Below, piece after piece: positions 1 to 5,789 of a stretch of DNA of 10,177 bases. The notes under the pieces are model-generated. The model saw only the letters and a program-made list of their open reading frames with translations. It was not told the origin of the DNA and made no database searches. Numbering within the stretch: the stretch's first letter is position 1; every line of letters begins with the position of its first letter. A program made the position numbers and the translations under genes. Source of the DNA: Gammaproteobacteria bacterium (lineage in GTDB: Bacteria; Pseudomonadota; Gammaproteobacteria; Granulosicoccales; Granulosicoccaceae); assembly GCA_019634245.1 (NCBI GenBank), contig JAHQVR010000123.1:1-10177 (forward strand), written 5' to 3'.

Positions 1-19
1 AATCTATTTAGGTCGATTG

Positions 20-90
20 TAGCTGGCTTTGGTTGATACTCACTAGCTGATTCGCTCTCGTTGTTTTGATTAAATCCAGTGAGCCAGCTA
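20..90. repeat. 9-bp inverted repeat in the gene-free left edge
   Basis: TAGCTGGCT at 20-28 and its exact reverse complement AGCCAGCTA at 82-90 flank about 53 bases. The spacing is too wide for a terminator, and no T-tract follows. Nothing else in 1-183 is recognisable, and no gene can be read across it. The pair may be chance, a protein-binding site, or the tail of an element lying to the left of the window. Confidence 0.25.
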
Positions 91-183
91 GGAGGAAGTC
101 TGCGCCGACAATGCATCATACACAGTGGGGCCTTTGATCCTTTCACATAAATCTGATAACGAGTATGTGAGGCCCAAACGCAA

Positions 184-528
184 ATGACCCTCGGATACCG
201 TGCGATCTTTAATCAATTAACTAAACGCACGGCATCGCGATTTTTGGCACTTGTAGTTGAAAGGCAGGATGATAAAGCTGTGGGCGTACTCAAAGTGCGC
301 GAACAGAATGGCAAAGCCAGCGTAACATGGGCACTGTTGGCTAAAGCTACTGGGCCTTGGTTGTCAGAATTAGACAAAAAAAAAGGCGACCCTATAGGTC
401 GCCTTTTTCTGCAGAAAAGTAGTTCGTCAACTAATTACCATAGGATGACGTACCTTGGTATGCATCTCGTTGGTATACACGGATGTAATCAATTTCGTAT
501 TGCAATGGAAACAGATCGGGGTCATTAA
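184..528 (+). other. Doubtful small ORF, possibly a gene remnant
   Basis: An ATG at 184 opens a 114-codon frame; an in-frame TAA lies just upstream at 157-159. Residues 1-64 look moderately protein-like, with a mixed hydrophobic and charged composition (for example SRFLALVVERQDD near residue 18). I recognise no family. The frame then runs straight through the hairpin terminator at 376-408 and into the antisense strand of the GH16 gene. That makes the last 50 or so residues very unlikely to be a designed protein. There is no Shine-Dalgarno sequence before the ATG. Either the first half is the remains of a decayed gene, or the frame is open by chance. Confidence 0.15.
376..408 (-). terminator. 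Rho-independent terminator of the GH16 gene
   Basis: A perfect 7-bp GC-rich stem, GGCGACC (385-391) with GGTCGCC (397-403), encloses a 5-base loop. Nine A lie on its left (376-384) and five T on its right (404-408). Read on the minus strand, the stem is followed by nine U, an excellent intrinsic terminator 28 bases past the GH16 stop codon. The A and T flanks would also extend the stem, and in the plus direction the five T give a weaker terminator. Confidence 0.9.
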
Positions 529-2365
529 CGTCCGGGGTTGGCGCCCAACCGCTTCCTGCCACTAGGTAGGTAACAATGTTCATCGGCTGACGACCAACCA
601 TTGGGCCTGTCATTCGTTTAATTTCAACACCATCGATGTACCAGATAACCAGTTGCGGTTCCCAAAGCACACCATAGGTGTGGTATCCGTCGCTATACAA
701 GCTACCATCGGGGTTTTTAAAGTTCATAGTGGGAGCTGACCGAATCGTATCGTAGGTAACGTCGGCAAAGTGATGCGTTTGAAAGGCATCTTCATCTCCA
801 AACGGATTTTCACCCAGGTATTCGACGATATCGATCTCGGGTGCGTGTCTCAGTACACCTTCACCGGGGTATCGATGGTAGAGATAAAAGCTCGACAATG
901 CACCAGCGCCACTGCTCACTTTCATTCGGCCTTCTACATAGCCGTAGATAAAACCGTATTTATCATGACTAGACAGGGCGCCTGACAAGAATTCGCAACG
1001 ATCTACACCAAACGGATCTTCTTCATCACACACCGGAGGCAGATTTTGTCGTAAGTCGTCAGGTACTGGGACGGATTCGATCACCAACGATGAGCCTGTG
1101 AAGCGAAATGGGTCGTAACCAAACTCTGTGTCGTTGAGAGCATCTACAAAATACTGTTGCTCACCGTTGATAATGCGGTTGTCAGCCCAAACCAGTTCGG
1201 TGTTCCACTTTGAACTGTCGATGCTGTCGCCATCGAATTCATCGGCGAACATTAGGTCAAATTCATCTAGAAACCACTCAGATTGAGTGAAGTTGTTGCG
1301 CTGAGCGAAGTCGTCGCTGGGATCTAAATAGAAATCTTCGTAACGCGGAATTGGCGCATTCTGTTCCAGGTGATAGGTGATCGTAACGCTATTTGAGCGT
1401 AGCGACTCATTACCTTCGTCATCAACAGCGGTGACCTGATAGCTGTAGGTGTTTCCTGGAGTGGGGCCATTGTCGGCACACACATGCAAGCGATCGAGGA
1501 AACGTGTGTAATTGCAATCAATAAATGAAGTGGTTTGCCAGATCTTGTCAATTTCGGCTTGCGTGCCACCTACTGGGTCGGTTTGATCGCGACCAACCGT
1601 ATATACATGACCGTCGCTGCGGTAGATATTGTATTCGACTACCTCACCATCATCGTTTGAAGGCGCCCAGTTAATTTCCGCCCAATCATTGGACACGAGA
1701 TCAACTCGTAAATTTTTCGGCGCAGTCGGAATTCCGCCAGTAGCCGATTCATCATCTGCCTCTAATAGTGAGCCAAACGGATCTGAAGAACTCGGACCTG
1801 GAATCGCGTCAGCAAACGGATCAGGCAATTCTGGTGGCACCTCACCATCACTCAAACCTGGAGGGGTAGAGCTTCCATCGGTTGAGCCATCGGTGCCAGC
1901 ATCTGTAGAGGAGCCGTCGGTCGTGCCCGTGCCGTCAGTACCACTGTCTGTAGAGTTTCCGTCGGTGCCAGTGCCATCAGTACCGGAGTCAGTAGCCGTG
2001 CCGTCAGTGCCGGCATCTGTAGCAGAACTATCGGTGGTGCCAGTACCGTCAGTACCGGTGTCAGTGGCCGTACCGTCGGTGCCGGCATCTGTTGAAGCAC
2101 CATCGGTGGTGCCAGTGCCATCGGTACCACTATCAGTAGCCGTGCCATCGGTAGTGCCAGTGCCATCAGTACCGGAGTCAGTAGCCGAGCCGTCGGTATT
2201 ATCTCCAGTGGTCGCACTGCCATCCGTATCAGAACCGGCATCGCTGTTGGCCGTTGTGCCGGGATCGTTTTGTGGATCTGTGTTGTTGCCGTTATTGTCA
2301 TCCGAGCAAGCGGCAAGCGTGGCCGTGATGAGGGATAAAGCCAGTAATTTTGCAGGTGTCTTCAT
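431..2365 (-). CDS. GH16 glycoside hydrolase lipoprotein with FnIII domain
   Basis: A predicted secreted, lipid-anchored polysaccharide hydrolase of 644 residues. Residues 1-20 form a lipoprotein signal peptide with lipobox LAAC, so Cys20 is the lipid anchor. Residues 21-168 are a Thr/Asp/Gly/Ser repeat linker, and about 215-332 look like a fibronectin type III domain. About 371-632 are a GH16 jelly-roll domain. Its signature EIDIVE lies at 510-515, with nucleophile Glu510, Asp512 and acid/base Glu515. The ExDxxE spacing is the beta-bulge form known from laminarinases, agarases and carrageenases, rather than the ExDxE form of lichenases. Substrate is therefore inferred only as a beta-glucan or algal galactan. 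Two close Cys pairs (284/296 and 446/457) could form disulfides. The start is chosen because it gives a complete lipoprotein signal; the ribosome site (GAG six bases upstream) is weak. The gene stands alone, with its own terminator. Confidence 0.9.
   Translation of the reverse strand: MKTPAKLLALSLITATLAACSDDNNGNNTDPQNDPGTTANSDAGSDTDGSATTGDNTDGSATDSGTDGTGTTDGTATDSGTDGTGTTDGASTDAGTDGTATDTGTDGTGTTDSSATDAGTDGTATDSGTDGTGTDGNSTDSGTDGTGTTDGSSTDAGTDGSTDGSSTPPGLSDGEVPPELPDPFADAIPGPSSSDPFGSLLEADDESATGGIPTAPKNLRVDLVSNDWAEINWAPSNDDGEVVEYNIYRSDGHVYTVGRDQTDPVGGTQAEIDKIWQTTSFIDCNYTRFLDRLHVCADNGPTPGNTYSYQVTAVDDEGNESLRSNSVTITYHLEQNAPIPRYEDFYLDPSDDFAQRNNFTQSEWFLDEFDLMFADEFDGDSIDSSKWNTELVWADNRIINGEQQYFVDALNDTEFGYDPFRFTGSSLVIESVPVPDDLRQNLPPVCDEEDPFGVDRCEFLSGALSSHDKYGFIYGYVEGRMKVSSGAGALSSFYLYHRYPGEGVLRHAPEIDIVEYLGENPFGDEDAFQTHHFADVTYDTIRSAPTMNFKNPDGSLYSDGYHTYGVLWEPQLVIWYIDGVEIKRMTGPMVGRQPMNIVTYLVAGSGWAPTPDVNDPDLFPLQYEIDYIRVYQRDAYQGTSSYGN
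1880..2185 (-). repeat. Tandem Thr/Asp/Gly/Ser repeats coding the linker
   Basis: Residues 61-162 of the GH16 lipoprotein are built from a 15-residue unit close to ATDSGTDGTGTTDGT and a 9-residue short form of it. The order is about 15, 15, 9, 15, 9, 14, 15 and a degenerate end. At the DNA level the 34 bases at 1965-1998 are identical to those at 2154-2187, 189 bp (63 codons) apart. The linker is acidic, uncharged apart from Asp, and without Cys or aromatic residues, which fits a flexible spacer holding the catalytic part away from the membrane. Confidence 0.9.
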
Positions 2366-2449
2366 TGATTACTCTACGGAAGTTGCTAAATAGCTGCGCG
2401 CAAGCACTTTTGTGCATGAAGCCGCATTTTAGGATATAGATGTTATTGA

Positions 2450-2472
2450 GCACGGATGATATCACCCCGTGC
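2450..2472. promoter_or_regulatory. Inverted repeat upstream of the GH16 gene
   Basis: GCACGG (2450-2455) and CCGTGC (2467-2472) are perfect 6-bp arms around an 11-base centre that itself contains the palindrome GATATC. The site lies 85-107 bp upstream of the GH16 start codon. It has no proper T-tract and no gene ends nearby on either strand, so a DNA-binding site or 5' leader hairpin is likelier than a terminator. Confidence 0.3.
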
Positions 2473-2748
2473 TTTCCTAGCCTTGAGACAGTGGTCATAA
2501 ATCGGGTGTGATCAGTGACACATAAGCAATCTACGCGATTGTTGCGTGATCCGCCGCCTATTCGACCGCTGAAAAATCGGTTTTATTGCCTTGATTGTTC
2601 GCCCATCGGCATGAGCCTCCAATGAGTTGATCTCACCGGCGCGGCCTTGGGCACCCTAAATCTGGGCAATTGGCCCTGCTAAACCGAAGGCATCTTGCTA
2701 CCATTGCGCGGTCGTAACATCAGCTAATCTACTCAACCTAACTGTAAC

Positions 2749-2766
2749 GTCGGCCCCAGGGCTGAC
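2749..2766. promoter_or_regulatory. Near-palindrome just upstream of glcB
   Basis: GTCGGCCC (2749-2756) and GGGCTGAC (2759-2766) are inverted arms matching at 7 of 8 positions, with only two bases between them. A loop of two bases is too tight for a stable RNA hairpin, so a dimeric regulator site in DNA is the better reading. It ends 26 bp before the glcB start codon, where a bound protein would block transcription or lie just downstream of the promoter. Confidence 0.35.
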
Positions 2767-2792
2767 CAAAACAACCCAAATCAGAATCTAAT

Positions 2793-4970
2793 ATGACAGC
2801 AACTACTGTGGACGGTGGGCTCAAGGTAGCCCAAGTGCTAAAAGAATTTGTAGAACAGGAAGCCTTACCAGGTACCGGGGTAGAGGCAGCCGTATTTTGG
2901 ACTGCTCTGTCTGACATTGTTAAAGACATTGGTACGCGCAATTCAGAGTTGTTAGCCAAACGCGATGATATTCAGGAAAAGATCGATGCATGGCACCAAG
3001 CCAATCCCGGACCAATTGATCCAGGGGCCTACAAAGACTTTTTGAAACAAATTGGATACTTGGCTGAAGAGGTGCCTGATTTTACAGTCAGTGTCGATGG
3101 TGCGGATCCTGAAATGTCGTCTATCGCAGGACCTCAGTTGGTAGTGCCAGTGAACAACGCCCGCTATGCATTAAACGCTGCGAATGCCCGATGGGGAAGT
3201 TACTACGACGCGTTGTATGGAACGGACGCGATATCTGAAGCAAATGGTGCTGAGCGCAGCGGCGCTTACAACCCTGTACGAGGACAACGGGTTGTTGCAG
3301 AGGCCATGGCTTTTTTGGATAAACACATGCCACTTACACAGGGTAGCTATGCGGATGTGGCAGCGTTCAATATCCGCGACAAAGCTCTACATGTGGAATT
3401 GGTATCTGGCAGTGACATTGGACTAAAAGATCCTTCTCAGTGTATTGGTTTTACCGGTGACGCAGCTGCTCCTACGTCAGTGTTGCTTGTTCGCAATGGC
3501 TTACATGCTGAAATACAAATCGACCGCTCCCACCCGATTGGTAAGGACAGTGCGGCCGGTATTAAAGATGTTGTCTTGGAATCCGCGCTTACGACCATTC
3601 AAGATTGTGAGGACTCGGTGGCAGCCGTCGATGCAGACGATAAAGTGCTGGTCTATCGAAACTGGCTCGGGCTTATGAAGGGCGATCTGAAAGAATCGTT
3701 CTCTAAAGGTGGCCAGGAAGTCGTTCGTGCACTTAATTCTGATCGGCATTACACCGGGCTCGATGGCAATACCGTGGTATTGCCTGGGCGAAGTGTGCAG
3801 CTCGTAAGAAATGTTGGTGCCCACATGAAAACCGACTGTGTTTTAGATGAGAACGGTGAAGAGATCGCTGAGACCCTGGTGGACGCTATGGTGACCTCGC
3901 TGTGTGCGATGCATGATCTGCAAAAACCAGCAGATGCTGAGAAAAATTCCAGAACTGGTAGCGTGTACATCGTGAAGCCGAAACAGCATGGTCCCGAAGA
4001 AGTGGCGCTTTCCTGTGAGTTGTTTGCCAGGGTTGAAACCGCTCTAGGGCTCAAACAGGGCACACTCAAAATTGGCATCATGGATGAAGAGCGTCGAACC
4101 AGTGCGAATCTTCGGGCTTGCATTTATGAAGCGCGAGAGCGAGTAATTTTTATCAATACCGGTTTCCTTGATCGCACGGGTGATGAAATACATACCAGCA
4201 TGCAAGCTGGAGTTATGGTGCCTAAAGGTGAAATGAAATCCAGCAAATGGCTGAGCGCCTATGAAGACAACAACGTTGACGCTGGGTTGGCGGCCGGTAT
4301 GCGAGGACAGGGTCAGATTGGAAAAGGCATGTGGGCGATGCCCGATGCGATGGCTGAAATGTTAGCCACCAAGCAGGGGCATCCCATGGCTGGAGCCAAT
4401 ACTGCGTGGGTGCCTTCACCGACGGCGGCTACGCTTCATGCCACCCACTATCACGATGTCGATGTACAGAGCCGTCAAGCGGAAATCATAGAGCGCACTC
4501 CGGCCAGTGTCGATGACATGCTGGAAGTGCCTCTGGCTGAAACGGGCCGTAATTTCAGTGCAGAAGAAATTCAGCGTGAGCTCGATAACAATGCTCAGAG
4601 TATTCTGGGTTACGTCGTCAGATGGGTAAATCAGGGTGTTGGCTGTTCCAAAGTTCCGGATATCAATAATGTAGGACTTATGGAAGACCGAGCTACATTA
4701 AGAATCTCTAGCCAACTACTAGCTAATTGGCTGAGTCATGAAATCGTCACTGAAGGCCAGATCGTTGAGACGATGGAGAGGATGGCACTAGTGGTTGATC
4801 AGCAGAATTCGGGAGATCCGGAATACACCAATATGGCTCCAGGTTTCAAAGAGAGCGTAGCGTTTCAAGCCGCTTTGGACCTAGTGCTTAAGGGCACCGA
4901 ACAGCCCAACGGCTACACGGAGTTTGTGCTCACTGAGCGTCGGCGAATGCGAAAAAGCCAAATTAGCTGA
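2793..4970 (+). CDS. glcB: Malate synthase G
   Basis: Condenses glyoxylate with acetyl-CoA and water to give malate and CoA in the cytoplasm, returning two-carbon carbon (acetate, glycolate) to central metabolism. At 725 residues it matches the length of the monomeric G isoform (723 in E. coli) and is collinear with it along the whole length. By family alignment the active-site residues are present: Arg339 in LVRNVGAHM, Glu432 in [10 protein letters not shown], Asp460 in [11 protein letters not shown] (the two acids bind Mg), and the catalytic base Asp632 in [11 protein letters not shown]. Cys618 in the GCSKVPDI segment matches the reactive cysteine of the family. Other hallmarks are [12 protein letters not shown] and [17 protein letters not shown]. 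No Shine-Dalgarno sequence is visible; the leader before the ATG is A-rich. No glcDEF or isocitrate lyase gene is adjacent, so it appears to be a single-gene unit. Only a weak 5-bp GGAAA/TTTCC pair follows the stop, with no clear terminator. Confidence 0.97.
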   Translation: MTATTVDGGLKVAQVLKEFVEQEALPGTGVEAAVFWTALSDIVKDIGTRNSELLAKRDDIQEKIDAWHQANPGPIDPGAYKDFLKQIGYLAEEVPDFTVSVDGADPEMSSIAGPQLVVPVNNARYALNAANARWGSYYDALYGTDAISEANGAERSGAYNPVRGQRVVAEAMAFLDKHMPLTQGSYADVAAFNIRDKALHVELVSGSDIGLKDPSQCIGFTGDAAAPTSVLLVRNGLHAEIQIDRSHPIGKDSAAGIKDVVLESALTTIQDCEDSVAAVDADDKVLVYRNWLGLMKGDLKESFSKGGQEVVRALNSDRHYTGLDGNTVVLPGRSVQLVRNVGAHMKTDCVLDENGEEIAETLVDAMVTSLCAMHDLQKPADAEKNSRTGSVYIVKPKQHGPEEVALSCELFARVETALGLKQGTLKIGIMDEERRTSANLRACIYEARERVIFINTGFLDRTGDEIHTSMQAGVMVPKGEMKSSKWLSAYEDNNVDAGLAAGMRGQGQIGKGMWAMPDAMAEMLATKQGHPMAGANTAWVPSPTAATLHATHYHDVDVQSRQAEIIERTPASVDDMLEVPLAETGRNFSAEEIQRELDNNAQSILGYVVRWVNQGVGCSKVPDINNVGLMEDRATLRISSQLLANWLSHEIVTEGQIVETMERMALVVDQQNSGDPEYTNMAPGFKESVAFQAALDLVLKGTEQPNGYTEFVLTERRRMRKSQIS

Positions 4971-5030
4971 GGAAATTTACGCCTTTTGGGGAATTTTCCA
5001 AACATTCCTGTGTCGTAATTGTTGGATGCC

Positions 5031-5051
5031 CACTGGTGCATGACACTAGTG
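5031..5051. promoter_or_regulatory. Two 8-bp palindromes upstream of the P460 gene
   Basis: CACTGGTG (5031-5038, one mismatch from a perfect palindrome) and CACTAGTG (5044-5051, perfect) are near copies whose starts are 13 bp apart. They lie about 40-60 bp upstream of the candidate -10 element, a usual place for an activator or repressor pair. This is a pattern only; I cannot name a regulator. Confidence 0.3.
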
Positions 5052-5064
5052 AGCGGTTCCCTAA

Positions 5065-5095
5065 TTCACGTATTTTTAATGCGGTTGTCTATACT
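5065..5095 (+). promoter_or_regulatory. Candidate promoter of the P460 gene
   Basis: TATACT at 5090-5095 matches the sigma-70 -10 consensus at five of six bases. The best -35 is TTCACG at 5065-5070 (four of six), but the 19-base spacer is longer than ideal, which would suit an activator-dependent promoter. It lies about 55 bp before the start codon at 5150. Confidence 0.35.
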
Positions 5096-5139
5096 TGTGT
5101 CCAAGTGAGCAGTGCAAACGCATTAGTTAATTAATCCTT

Positions 5140-5143
5140 GGAG
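5140..5143 (+). promoter_or_regulatory. Ribosome binding site fixing the P460 start
   Basis: GGAG at 5140-5143 stands six bases before the ATG at 5150. It overlaps a possible TTG start at 5138, so it decides in favour of the ATG. Confidence 0.75.
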
Positions 5144-5149
5144 ATCTTG

Positions 5150-5662
5150 ATGAGTAGAATCAAATGGCAAACGGCTCTGGCTGTGTTGGGAGCGAGTGCT
5201 CTTGTGGTCAGTTGCGCCAGTCTAAATCCGTTCGCTTCCGCAGATGAGCGTTGGGCGGATTATAAATCGTGGACCAAGATCACTGAAGGCAAGCCAGGTA
5301 CCGGAGATCCGACTGGGTTTATTGGAAACGTTCACAATGGTCCAGATGGTTACCGAGAAGTGTATGTAAATGACATTGGAGCAGCAGCGATTGCCGGTAG
5401 TGCCCCCTATAACTACCCGGAAGGCACGATTGTCGTCAAAGAGCAGTTTAAGGACAAAGCGGCTTTTGATGCTGGCAAGGTCGCGGCTGTTACCGTGAGT
5501 GTGAAGGCTACAGGCGGAGATGCACTGTCTAAAGATAATTGGATTTGGGCGGATAGCTACAAAGGCAAAGCAAAGGCTAGCGACTTTTGTGCGGGTTGCC
5601 ACTCGATTGCTGCCGCGAACGACTTTGTGTTCACCAATGGCGACTTTCTAAAAACTCAATAG
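5150..5662 (+). CDS. Cytochrome P460-family c-heme lipoprotein
   Basis: A 170-residue predicted periplasmic c-type cytochrome of the P460 / cytochrome c'-beta fold. Residues 1-21 are a signal peptide ending in VVSC, so Cys22 would be lipidated. The mature part has the P460 pattern: a YREVYVND strand (68-75), a YPEGTIVVKEQF strand (89-100) and the single heme site CAGCH (Cys147, Cys150, His151), followed by the family's NDFVFT ending. Studied P460 enzymes oxidise hydroxylamine and NO and carry a lysine cross-linked to the heme; Lys97 in the VVKE segment is my candidate, by rough comparison only. The c'-beta relatives bind NO without the cross-link, so the activity is open. The lipid anchor is unusual for a family best known as soluble proteins. 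A TTG at 5138 would add four residues but would cover the GGAG site. The gene is monocistronic and ends at a strong terminator. Confidence 0.85.
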   Translation: MSRIKWQTALAVLGASALVVSCASLNPFASADERWADYKSWTKITEGKPGTGDPTGFIGNVHNGPDGYREVYVNDIGAAAIAGSAPYNYPEGTIVVKEQFKDKAAFDAGKVAAVTVSVKATGGDALSKDNWIWADSYKGKAKASDFCAGCHSIAAANDFVFTNGDFLKTQ

Positions 5663-5681
5663 CATTTTAAGCAACTACACC

Positions 5682-5720
5682 GAGATGGGAGAGGCGCAGA
5701 CCTCTCCCATCTCCTTCTTT
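5682..5720 (+). terminator. Strong hairpin terminator between convergent genes
   Basis: A perfect 13-bp stem, GAGATGGGAGAGG (5682-5694) with CCTCTCCCATCTC (5701-5713), encloses a 6-base loop and is followed by CTTCTTT. It lies 20 bases past the P460 stop. The pyrimidine tail is on the plus side only. The hairpin may also stop or stabilise polB transcripts coming the other way, 77 bases past the polB stop, but there it lacks a U-tract. Confidence 0.9.
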
Positions 5721-5789
5721 GCCCACCAGCGGTTCTGATCGATCATCCGAGCTTATCGGGTAAAAGCCTTACTTTGTCTTCCGGTACGG

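Larger units (their letters stand above)
2366..2792. other. 427-bp divergent intergenic region
   Basis: This gap separates the GH16 gene (leftward) from glcB (rightward), so it must hold both promoters. I found no convincing -35/-10 pair for either gene and no small gene with a ribosome site. What can be seen are inverted repeats: GCAC-TTTT-GTGC at 2404-2415, GCACGG/CCGTGC at 2450-2472, CAATC/GATTG at 2527-2541 and a near-palindrome at 2749-2766. The rest shows nothing recognisable. Confidence 0.6.

Noticed and set aside
1880..2187. Regular repeats that might be a CRISPR array
   Set aside because: The units are contiguous, in frame, diverged, and code for a Thr/Asp/Gly linker. There are no unique spacers and no cas genes.
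1852..2316. 154-codon second minus-strand frame inside the GH16 gene
   Set aside because: Same cause: the repeat array is open in more than one frame. The product is low-complexity Ala/Leu/Pro/Thr with no domain and no ribosome site.
1629..2393. 254-codon plus-strand frame rich in Val, Pro and Ser, opposite the GH16 gene
   Set aside because: It is the complement of the linker repeats; repeated units without stops keep several frames open at once. The minus-strand frame has a lipobox, FnIII and GH16 domains, so this one is a shadow.
2298..2498. 66-codon minus-strand frame upstream of the GH16 gene
   Set aside because: It overlaps the GH16 start out of frame, has no ribosome site and resembles no protein family.
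4971..4999. GGAAA/TTTCC pair after glcB as a terminator
   Set aside because: Only five weak base pairs around a 19-base loop and no T-tract; too little to call.
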